The notes below the pieces were generated by a model, which did no database searches, had not been told where the DNA came from, and was given only the letters and a program-made list of their open reading frames with translations. The position numbers and the translations under genes are program-made. DNA of 9,579 nt from positions 1-9,579 of the forward strand of contig JAIRLZ010000047.1 in NCBI GenBank assembly GCA_031259035.1. Direction: 5' to 3'. This document shows positions 1-5,295 of this stretch, piece after piece (within the stretch, counting starts at the first letter, position 1; each line of letters starts with the position of its first letter). The stretch comes from Treponema sp. (GTDB lineage Bacteria > Spirochaetota > Spirochaetia > Treponematales > Breznakiellaceae).

Positions 1-5
1 TACGA

Positions 6-32
6 GGTTCGTTCTGTAAGGAAATTATTTAA
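6..32 (+). repeat. Left copy of a 27-bp inverted repeat
   Basis: These 27 bases match the reverse complement of 2667-2693 at 25 of 27 positions; the mismatches are at repeat positions 8 and 13. The repeat begins GGTTCGT and ends ATTATTTAA. The two copies point inward around the NifA-like regulator and the transposase remnant, so they could be the ends of a mobile unit. No matching target duplication is seen in the few bases outside them. Only five bases lie to the left, so the outer boundary cannot be judged. Confidence 0.7.
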
Positions 33-34
33 CT

Positions 35-108
35 GTGGGGTCTACTACCATTTTTGTTGGCGTTGCTATAATGCTAACCGCCCCAAGGGGCGGGGTATTA
101 GACCCCAC
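35..108. repeat. Three-way-junction foldback element
   Basis: Outer arms at 35-49 and 94-108 pair at 14 of 15 positions (single C/T mismatch, 45 against 98). Inside are two hairpins: 56-61 with 73-78 (six pairs, one G-T, loop of 11) and 78-84 with 87-93 (CCGCCCC/GGGGCGG; base 78 is shared, and the two-base loop means the innermost pair probably opens). The second hairpin abuts the right outer arm directly. The element begins two bases inside the left 27-bp repeat. It lies about 230 bases beyond the regulator stop, so it is unlikely to be that gene's terminator. No coding potential is recognised here. Confidence 0.65.
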
Positions 109-341
109 TGCGAATAAAAGGTTCGGCGGAGGGTTTGCGCCAGAGCGTACAAATAAGTTAGAAAGCGATTTAAAAACTGTCGCTCCGCGTGTTTTGGAAC
201 AGGCTTGTATAAAAACAGACGCGAGGGCGGGCGAGAGATGTTTCTTTGCCGCCATTGCGGACTATTTCACGCCGCTTGCCGGTATGAAGCGGCGCGGCGC
301 GTCATTCAAGCATACAAAAACGTATTGTAAGAATTCGCTTT
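109..341. other. Gene-free stretch with a lone repeat arm and a weak fold
   Basis: No convincing gene is seen; open frames here match no family I recognise. Bases 191-205 (GTTTTGGAACAGGCT) are identical to 2533-2547, the right arm of a complete foldback element, but the opposite arm is missing, so this looks like a half copy. A weaker nested fold lies at 218-303: arms GACGCG (218-223) and CGCGTC (298-303) enclose CCGC/GCGG at about 250-260 and a 7-bp GCCGCTT/AAGCGGC hairpin (271-277 with 287-293). A 5-bp hairpin, CTACA/TGTAG (342-355), covers the stop codon of the minus-strand regulator but has no T-run typical of an intrinsic terminator. Confidence 0.5.
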
Positions 342-1928
342 CTACATTTTTGTAGGACGGTAGAGCTTCCATGATATGCCGTAGTGGTGGACGCGCAAAC
401 CCATTTGCCGCTCGGTGATGCCGAGCCTCCGGCTTGCCGCGGACATGTTGCCTTCGCTTATCTTGAGCGCCTCAATGATAAGTTCCTTTTCAAGGCGGGA
501 AAGGGCGGCTTCAAGGGTGGTGTTCGGCTCAGTGTTGGAGGAACTGGGCGATTGCAGGCTGGGCGGCAGGTTGTAGGAATGGATGACCGAGTCTGTGGAG
601 AGGATCACGGCGCGTTCAATGCAGTTCTCAAGCTCCCGCACATTGCCGGGCCACGAATAACTGGTGAGCAGGTCTATGGCGGGCGAGGATATGCGTTTGA
701 TGAGCTTGTTGTTCTTCTTCGCGTATTTTTCCGCAAAATGATCCGCTAAAAGCACAATGTCGCTTTTGCGTTCGCGCAGGGCCGGAATATGCAGCGGAAA
801 CACATTGAGCCTATAGTAGAGGTCTTCGCGGAAACGTCCCGCCTTGACCGCTTCTTCAAGGTTGCGGTTCGTAGCGGCGATGAGCCTGACGTCAATTTTG
901 ATGGTTGACGCGCCGCCAACCCGTTCAATCTCCCGTTCTTGAAGAGCGCGGAGCAATTTCACCTGTATGTGCGTCGGAATTTCACCGATTTCGTCAAGAA
1001 AGAGCGTGCCCCGGTGCGCCTGTTCAAACTTGCCCTTGTGCATGTTCATGGCGCCGGTAAACGCGCCTTTCTCATGCCCGAATAGTTCGCTTTCGATGAT
1101 CGATTCAGGCAGAGCCGCGCAGTTTATTTTGACAAACGTCTCCTCCGCGCGCCGCGAAAGCCGGTGAACCTCGGCGGCTATGAGCTCTTTGCCCGTGCCG
1201 CTTTCGCCGGTGATAAGCACGGTCGCGTCGCTTGGGGCGACTTGGGCGAGCATTCCGTAAATGTCCCGCATTGCGTTGCCGGTTCCGATAATGGCGCTGC
1301 CTTCGGCGATGCGTCCGCTCTCAACGCCTTCGCTTCCGCCCAAACGCTTTTCATCAAGCTCGTTTTTTTGAAAGCGGAACTGTTCTTCCATGATTCTTTC
1401 GCGGAGTTTCGCCGAATCCGCTATGATTGACGACACTTTTTCAAGAAAAGCTCGATCCCACGCCCTTTGCGTTTCTTTATCCACGCTATTCACACGGCGT
1501 TCGGCGCTGAGCGTCCCAATAACGGCGCTTCCCGATCTGATAGGCACGCAGTAATAGGTGAGACCTTCCATATCTTTTTTTGTCCTGTTTTTCGCGCGGT
1601 TAAGAAAACGGTTGTCCTGAGAGAGATCGTTCACGGTTATCGGAAGTCCGGATTCGAACACCCTGCCCACCAACCCTTCGCCCAGGCGGTATAATCCGCG
1701 CGCTTTTTCTTCCGTGGCAAGTCCGTAGGCTTCCTCAATTTTAAGAATCCCTGTTTTCCGGTCAAGGAGCGTCACCATGCCCCACGTCAAACCCGCCCTC
1801 GTTTCAAGAAGGCTTAAAAGAGGCCCCAATGCGGTTCTTAATTCGACATATTTGTCAAAGGTTCTTGCAATATCAAAAAGCAACTCCAATTCCAAGCGTT
1901 CATCTTCTAATAGCGCGGTAGAATTCAT
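342..1928 (-). CDS. Sigma-54-dependent transcriptional activator, NifA-like (GAF, AAA+, Fis-type HTH)
   Basis: A 528-residue enhancer-binding protein that would use ATP hydrolysis to open promoters held by sigma-54 RNA polymerase. A GAF-type sensory domain spans about residues 15-170, then a charged linker (about 171-210). The AAA+ domain (about 212-440) has Walker A GESGTGKE (241-248), the sigma-54-contact loop GAFTGA (288-293), Walker B TLFLDE (308-313) and WPGNVREL (426-433). The C-terminal helix-turn-helix (about 485-517, with ITERQMGLRVHHYGI) resembles NifA-type regulators. All catalytic motifs are intact and the length is normal. There is no phosphoacceptor receiver domain. The start is preceded by no Shine-Dalgarno, but a promoter-like pair ends six bases upstream, suggesting a leaderless mRNA. 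No nif genes or sigma-54 promoters are seen nearby, so nitrogen-fixation control is only a similarity-based guess; other GAF-type activators share this layout. Confidence 0.9.
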   Translation of the reverse strand: MNSTALLEDERLELELLFDIARTFDKYVELRTALGPLLSLLETRAGLTWGMVTLLDRKTGILKIEEAYGLATEEKARGLYRLGEGLVGRVFESGLPITVNDLSQDNRFLNRAKNRTKKDMEGLTYYCVPIRSGSAVIGTLSAERRVNSVDKETQRAWDRAFLEKVSSIIADSAKLRERIMEEQFRFQKNELDEKRLGGSEGVESGRIAEGSAIIGTGNAMRDIYGMLAQVAPSDATVLITGESGTGKELIAAEVHRLSRRAEETFVKINCAALPESIIESELFGHEKGAFTGAMNMHKGKFEQAHRGTLFLDEIGEIPTHIQVKLLRALQEREIERVGGASTIKIDVRLIAATNRNLEEAVKAGRFREDLYYRLNVFPLHIPALRERKSDIVLLADHFAEKYAKKNNKLIKRISSPAIDLLTSYSWPGNVRELENCIERAVILSTDSVIHSYNLPPSLQSPSSSNTEPNTTLEAALSRLEKELIIEALKISEGNMSAASRRLGITERQMGLRVHHYGISWKLYRPTKM

Positions 1929-1934
1929 ATAAAC

Positions 1935-1963
1935 AGTTTACTTCTTTTATGTAGGAAACTCAA
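1935..1963 (-). promoter_or_regulatory. Putative sigma-70 promoter of the NifA-like activator
   Basis: On the minus strand TTGAGT (1958-1963), a 17-base spacer and TAAACT (1935-1940) precede the ATG at 1928. Each hexamer matches consensus at four of six bases. Transcription should start around base 1928, the A of the start codon, so the mRNA would have no leader. The promoter sits at the edge of the transposase remnant region, so an insertion may have reshaped the original upstream DNA. The inference is from spacing and consensus only. Confidence 0.45.
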
Positions 1964-2051
1964 GCGGGGTACGAAGAGAAAACAAGCTGAAGCGTGCAAT
2001 CGCCTCTGCGGCGCCGCTGTTGCGGCATACCGGTTCGCGGCGTGATGTACT

Positions 2052-2483
2052 TTGACGCGCTTTTTTCCGGGTTCGCTTCATTTGTGCAACAAACGCCTCG
2101 TCGTTAGGCGTAGGGATATACGGCGCAAGAAATTCGCGCGGTTTTCCCATCGTGCGATTCATTCCGCGCATAAAGCGGCGGCGTCTTTTCCACGTCAGCA
2201 GGCAATCAAGGCTTTCGCCAAGAACCGCATGAAACCGGGTTCCGAGATAAGGACGGACGGTCTGAACATTTACAACCGCCTTGCAAAAGAAGGCTTTGTC
2301 CATACCGCAATCCCGCGCGACCCCAAAAAACAGCCCGAGCATCTCCATTGGACGCAGCACATCGTCATATCCAACGCGAAGGCGTTTGCACTCGGCTCAA
2401 CAGACGGTTCTTTGACCATGCTCTCTTTTCCCACCTCGTGGGCGCCTGTTCTTTGGCGCCGCCAAAACCGTATTATGCTCTGA
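2052..2483 (+). pseudogene. IS1595-family (ISXO2-like) transposase, degenerate remnant
   Basis: The frame from 2052 carries recognisable ISXO2-like transposase sequence: PGSEIRTDG (about residues 62-70, holding a catalytic Asp), YNRLAKEGFVH, and HWTQHIVISNAKAF (99-112), the HxxISNxK block of the family. After this the frame is wrong: the typical C-terminus appears in another frame as LNRRFFDHALF followed by LVGACSLAPPK, from about 2396. The GTxHG block and roughly 20-25 following residues are missing, so an internal deletion also shifted the frame. Another shift is likely near 2190-2210, where upstream family-like residues (IKRRRLFHVSRQ) lie in a different frame. The N-terminal zinc ribbon and first catalytic Asp are not recovered. 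The element cannot transpose by itself. Confidence 0.8.
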
Positions 2484-2547
2484 GCTTGTTCCAAAACGCG
2501 AACCTGCGGTTGCGAACCTACGGTTCGGGTTGGTTTTGGAACAGGCT
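2483..2547. repeat. Foldback element with insertion-sequence-like arms, first of three
   Basis: Outer arms 2483-2497 (AGCTTGTTCCAAAAC) and 2533-2547 (GTTTTGGAACAGGCT) pair over 15 bases with one G-T. Inside are two similar hairpins: AACC/GGTT at 2501-2511 (loop TGC) and CGAACC/GGTTCG at 2513-2527 (loop TAC). The element starts where the transposase remnant ends. The right arm recurs exactly at 191-205 and, with small changes, in the element at 2619-2660. The arms look like short terminal inverted repeats of an insertion sequence, but at 65 bp the unit is smaller than usual miniature transposons. Confidence 0.65.
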
Positions 2548-2549
2548 TT

Positions 2550-2608
2550 TGGAGAACATTGCTCATTCTTTATGAGTTTGGCATGTGCGGTTTATCCAAT
2601 GTTCTCCA
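2550..2608. repeat. Foldback element, second of three
   Basis: Perfect 12-bp outer arms, TGGAGAACATTG (2550-2561) and CAATGTTCTCCA (2597-2608), with two further possible T-G pairs outside. Inside is a CTCAT/ATGAG hairpin (2562-2576, loop TCTTT) and a weak GCA/TGC hairpin (2581-2588). It follows the preceding element by two bases. Its arm sequence is unrelated to its neighbours', so the shared property is the architecture, not the sequence. Confidence 0.6.
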
Positions 2609-2618
2609 GGGGTAAGAA

Positions 2619-2660
2619 GCTGTTCCAAAACTGACGCCATAAGGCGCGTTTTGGAACAGC
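2619..2660. repeat. Foldback element, third of three
   Basis: Perfect 13-bp arms, GCTGTTCCAAAAC (2619-2631) and GTTTTGGAACAGC (2648-2660), enclose one CGCC/GGCG hairpin (2635-2646, loop ATAA). The arms are near-identical to those at 2483-2547, so the two belong to one sequence family. It ends six bases before the right copy of the 27-bp inverted repeat. Confidence 0.65.
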
Positions 2661-2666
2661 CTAATA

Positions 2667-2693
2667 TTAAATAATTTCCTGACAGCACGAACC
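2667..2693 (-). repeat. Right copy of the 27-bp inverted repeat
   Basis: This is the inverted partner of 6-32, with 25 of 27 positions identical on the reverse complement. Together they bound 2,688 bases that include the activator, the transposase remnant and several foldback elements. Match quality falls to background immediately inside and outside both copies, so 27 bp is the full extent. Confidence 0.7.
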
Positions 2694-2703
2694 AAGTCTA
2701 GCC

Positions 2704-2770
2704 GAACCGTGCGCATGACGCAATGCGGATGCCGCGCCTTATCGAGGATCTCTAAAAGGCGCGGAGGTTC
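2704..2770. repeat. Nested foldback downstream of galK
   Basis: A 9-bp perfect stem CCGCGCCTT (2732-2740) with AAGGCGCGG (2756-2764) contains a small GAG/CTC hairpin (2744-2752). A TGCG/CGCA hairpin (2710-2722) lies to its left, and short arms GAACC (2704-2708) and GGTTC (2766-2770) enclose both. The position, ten bases beyond the galK stop, would suit a terminator for galK, but on the minus strand no T-run follows the stem, so an intrinsic terminator is not supported. The outer arm is short and this is the least certain of the folds. Confidence 0.4.
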
Positions 2771-2779
2771 ATAAAAGGC

Positions 2780-4213
2780 TCACTGTGCGGGCGCGTCAGC
2801 CTGATGCGGGAGCTGCGCGTGCAGTTCCCGCACTCCGCAGGGACGGATGGACATCACAAAAACCGGATCGTGATCCGCGGGATTTTGCCCCGCGCCGCCG
2901 CCGGGGAAGCCCAAAAGCGTACGCATCCATACGCGGTATTCGTCAACGTATTCCAGCGGAAGAAACGCCTGAATCACGCCGGCAAAGCCTCCGCCGTGAA
3001 GACGGCATGCGGCGCGCGCCGCGCCGCCGCGCGCGTCTCCGTCCAAACCGTGGAGATGGAAAAACAATTCCGTCATGGCAAGGCAGATGGGGATATTCTG
3101 TTCCTGTATGGCGCCGGACGCCGCCGCGTTTTGCAGCCACCGGTAGGAAGAGTCGCCCGATTCTTGCGCCAAACGCAGGAAGGCGGCGAAGTCGTTTTCT
3201 TTAAGCGCCTTGATTTCTTCTTCCACCCTGTTGTTTTCTTCAATAAAATGCAACGCTCTCAGTACGGCGCGGTCGCCGCAGGTCTGGCGGAGCGCGGGCA
3301 GGCGCCGCGTCAATTCTTCTACGGTCAAGCCCCGCAACACCTCTTTGCCAAAGAAAGAGGCGACGCTCTTCATCTCGGCGGGAATCGCCGAATATTCGGG
3401 GCTTAAATTGGCGTGGCTTCCACCGGTGTTTACGATGACAAGACGATAGCCGTGGGATTCAAAATCAAAGGGGATTCGCTCCAGCGCCGGGGCTGCGGGA
3501 TCTTCAAAATCAAGCGCGGCCACGCCGCCCGCCGCGCACGCCATTTGATCCAGCAATCCTGACGCCTTGCCCCAGAAAACATTTTCAGCGTACCGCCCGA
3601 TTGCCGCGAGTTTCTCCATAGGAATCGCGCCGTTGTTGTACAGGGCGTTCAGAATGCCGCAGATGAGCATTTCAAACGCGGCGGAGGAACTTATCCCGGA
3701 ACCCGGAAGCACCCTGCTTTCAAAGCAACCCTTGAACCCGCCTGTCGCAAAACCCGCGTTCTTGAAACCGGCGACGATCCCTCGCACAAGAGCGGAAGAG
3801 CCGGTTCCATGCTCTGGATGTTCCGTTATAGCAATGGCATAATCTTCATGGTAGGTGGAATCGCATAGAGAGATGCGGCTCTCTTCACATGCGGCGACGA
3901 CGCCGAGCGTGTCAAGATGGACGCTCGCCGTCAACGCCTTTCCGTGGTTGTGATCCGTATGGTTTCCGCCGATTTCGCTCCGTCCCGGGGAACTGAAAAT
4001 GCGGATGCCGGCGGAGCCGCTGCGAGTATCGCTGCGAGTATCGCCGCGAGTATCGCCGCGAGTATCGCCGAAACGCCGCCTGAATTGTTCGACAAGCGCG
4101 GTATACCGCTTCTTCTGTTCCGCAATGACTCCTTTTTCGGCGCCATAGAGTTCGCTAAAATAGCCGTCTGCGGCTTCTGAATCAAGCGTCCGCAACGCGG
4201 TGGTTATAGTCAT
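2780..4213 (-). CDS. galK: Galactokinase
   Basis: A 477-residue cytoplasmic GHMP-family kinase that phosphorylates galactose with ATP to galactose 1-phosphate, the first committed step of the Leloir pathway. The galactokinase signature is GRSEIGGNHTDHNHG (77-91), the ATP-binding loop is LPGSGISSSAAFE (169-181), the probable catalytic Asp is in LLDQM (D222), and the third GHMP motif is RLHGGGFAGVIQAF (404-417). The ATG at 4213 overlaps the galE stop as ATGA, implying translational coupling; an upstream ATG at 4273 lies inside galE and is unlikely. The family is normally about 380-440 residues. The surplus comes from an N-terminal lead, a four-unit GDTR repeat (49-64) before the substrate site, and a tail of about 20 residues after SIRPCG. 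Only weak ribosome binding sequence (GGGACG) precedes it, consistent with coupling. Confidence 0.93.
   Translation of the reverse strand: MTITTALRTLDSEAADGYFSELYGAEKGVIAEQKKRYTALVEQFRRRFGDTRGDTRGDTRSDTRSGSAGIRIFSSPGRSEIGGNHTDHNHGKALTASVHLDTLGVVAACEESRISLCDSTYHEDYAIAITEHPEHGTGSSALVRGIVAGFKNAGFATGGFKGCFESRVLPGSGISSSAAFEMLICGILNALYNNGAIPMEKLAAIGRYAENVFWGKASGLLDQMACAAGGVAALDFEDPAAPALERIPFDFESHGYRLVIVNTGGSHANLSPEYSAIPAEMKSVASFFGKEVLRGLTVEELTRRLPALRQTCGDRAVLRALHFIEENNRVEEEIKALKENDFAAFLRLAQESGDSSYRWLQNAAASGAIQEQNIPICLAMTELFFHLHGLDGDARGGAARAACRLHGGGFAGVIQAFLPLEYVDEYRVWMRTLLGFPGGGAGQNPADHDPVFVMSIRPCGVRELHAQLPHQADAPAQ
4021..4068 (-). repeat. 12-bp tandem repeat, four units, inside galK
   Basis: Four consecutive 12-base units (plus strand TGCGAGTATCGC twice, then CGCGAGTATCGC twice) encode GDTR, GDTR, GDTR and SDTR at galactokinase residues 49-64. 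They lie in the loop between the N-terminal helix and the strand leading to the sugar-binding signature. Because the unit is a multiple of three, slippage would change the protein length without breaking the frame. Confidence 0.95.
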
Positions 4214-5193
4214 TTGTACACGTCCCAGCTTGTTCTGATGATAGTTTCCATATCCGAATGCCGCGCCTCCCATCCCAGAATTTCGCGCGCATAGGAAGCC
4301 GAAGCGGTGAGTCTCGCCGGATCTCCGGCGCGGCGTCCCGCAATTCGCGTTGGTATGAGCTTTCCCGTAACCCTGCGGGCGGTCTCAATGACTTCAAACA
4401 CCGAGGTTCCCTTCTCGCTCCCCAAGTTGACGGTGAGGCTTTTTCCGTTTTTACGGATGTAGTCCAACGCCTGTACATGAGCCGCGGCTAAATCATTTAC
4501 ATGAATGTAGTCGCGGACGCACGTCCCGTCCGGCGTGTCGTAATCGTCGCCAAAAACGCTCACTTCATTCCGAAGACCGGCCGCCGCTTCCATGACAATG
4601 GGAATGAGGTTCGCGGGATTCATCTCTTTGCCTTTGACACGCCCCTTCACATCGTAGCCCGCCGCGTTGAAATACCGGAGGCTCGCGAAGCGAATGTCTT
4701 TGAGTTTTTCATACCAGCCCAGAAACCGTTCAATCTCCAGTTTGGTAAACCCGTAGTAGTTTTCAGGGTTTGCCGGGTGTTGTTCATCAATGGGCAAATA
4801 GCGGGGTTCTCCGAAAACCGCCGCGCTGGAGGAGAAAATGATGCGCATGACGCCGTTTTCCACTGCGGCGTTCAGGATGTTGATGGCGCCACTGATATTG
4901 TTCACCGAATACTTCTCCGGTTTTATCATGGATTCTCCGGCGGCCTTGAAAGCCGAGAGATGGACAAGCGCGTCAAAACCGCCGCAGCCGGATGCCGCGG
5001 CGTCGCGCATGACCCGCGAAAGTCCCGCATAATCCACTATATCTCCATAAACGAACGCCGCCTCTGGAAACAGATTGTCCCGAAGACCGGAAGACAGGTT
5101 GTCGAATACCGTTACGCGGCAGCCCTTGTCCAGAAATTCACGGACGACATGGCTCCCAATGTAACCCGCTCCGCCAATGACCAATATATTCAT
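4210..5193 (-). CDS. galE: UDP-glucose 4-epimerase
   Basis: A 327-residue extended short-chain dehydrogenase that interconverts UDP-galactose and UDP-glucose using bound NAD, giving both Leloir flux and a galactose donor for cell-surface glycans. The Rossmann motif is GGAGYIG (7-13), with VFDNLSSG (29-36) at the NAD ribose position, HLSAFKAAGES (78-88), the catalytic Ser in SSSAAVFG (121-128), and the Tyr-Lys pair Y147/K151 in YYGFTK. LRYFNAAG (172-179) and VRDYIHVNDLAAAH (226-239) are typical of GalE. The length is normal and nothing is missing. The start at 5193 has a clear AAGGAG five bases upstream. It overlaps galK by four bases and lies 102 bases after the penicillin-binding protein gene, on the same strand. 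Confidence 0.95.
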   Translation of the reverse strand: MNILVIGGAGYIGSHVVREFLDKGCRVTVFDNLSSGLRDNLFPEAAFVYGDIVDYAGLSRVMRDAAASGCGGFDALVHLSAFKAAGESMIKPEKYSVNNISGAINILNAAVENGVMRIIFSSSAAVFGEPRYLPIDEQHPANPENYYGFTKLEIERFLGWYEKLKDIRFASLRYFNAAGYDVKGRVKGKEMNPANLIPIVMEAAAGLRNEVSVFGDDYDTPDGTCVRDYIHVNDLAAAHVQALDYIRKNGKSLTVNLGSEKGTSVFEVIETARRVTGKLIPTRIAGRRAGDPARLTASASYAREILGWEARHSDMETIIRTSWDVYK

Positions 5194-5198
5194 GCTTT

Positions 5199-5217
5199 CT
5201 CCTTGACGCTCATTTTA
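5199..5217 (-). promoter_or_regulatory. galE ribosome binding site and possible extended -10
   Basis: AAGGAG at 5199-5204 stands five bases before the galE ATG and fixes the start. On the minus strand TAAAAT (5212-5217) is preceded by TGA, giving an extended -10 pattern (TGN before the hexamer), but no good -35 lies 17 bases further up. A weak internal promoter serving galEK is possible. The alternative is read-through from the penicillin-binding protein gene, as no terminator is visible at 5205-5295. Confidence 0.5.
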
Positions 5218-5295
5218 TCACAAAAAGATGCGCGGATAAAGTCCTCGCGTTGGCTCATGTAAAATCTAACCATTATGTATGTGGTACAGGGAGAA

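Noticed and set aside
56..78. A sigma-54 (-24/-12) promoter suggested by TTGGC and TGC at the left end
   Set aside because: The GG and GC doublets are 12 bases apart instead of the required 10.
35..355. A 106-codon plus-strand open frame in the left intergenic region
   Set aside because: It runs through the inverted foldback element, has no ribosome binding site and matches no family; the palindromic composition explains the open frame.
1947..2360. A 137-codon minus-strand open frame opposite the transposase remnant
   Set aside because: It is antisense to recognisable transposase sequence in the plus strand and has no family resemblance of its own.
4021..4068. A CRISPR-like array from the repeated 12-mers
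   Set aside because: The units are directly adjacent with no spacers and lie in frame inside galK.
4213..4273. An upstream galK start at 4273
   Set aside because: It would overlap galE by 64 bases and add 20 residues unlike galactokinase; the ATGA overlap at 4210-4213 is the typical coupled arrangement.
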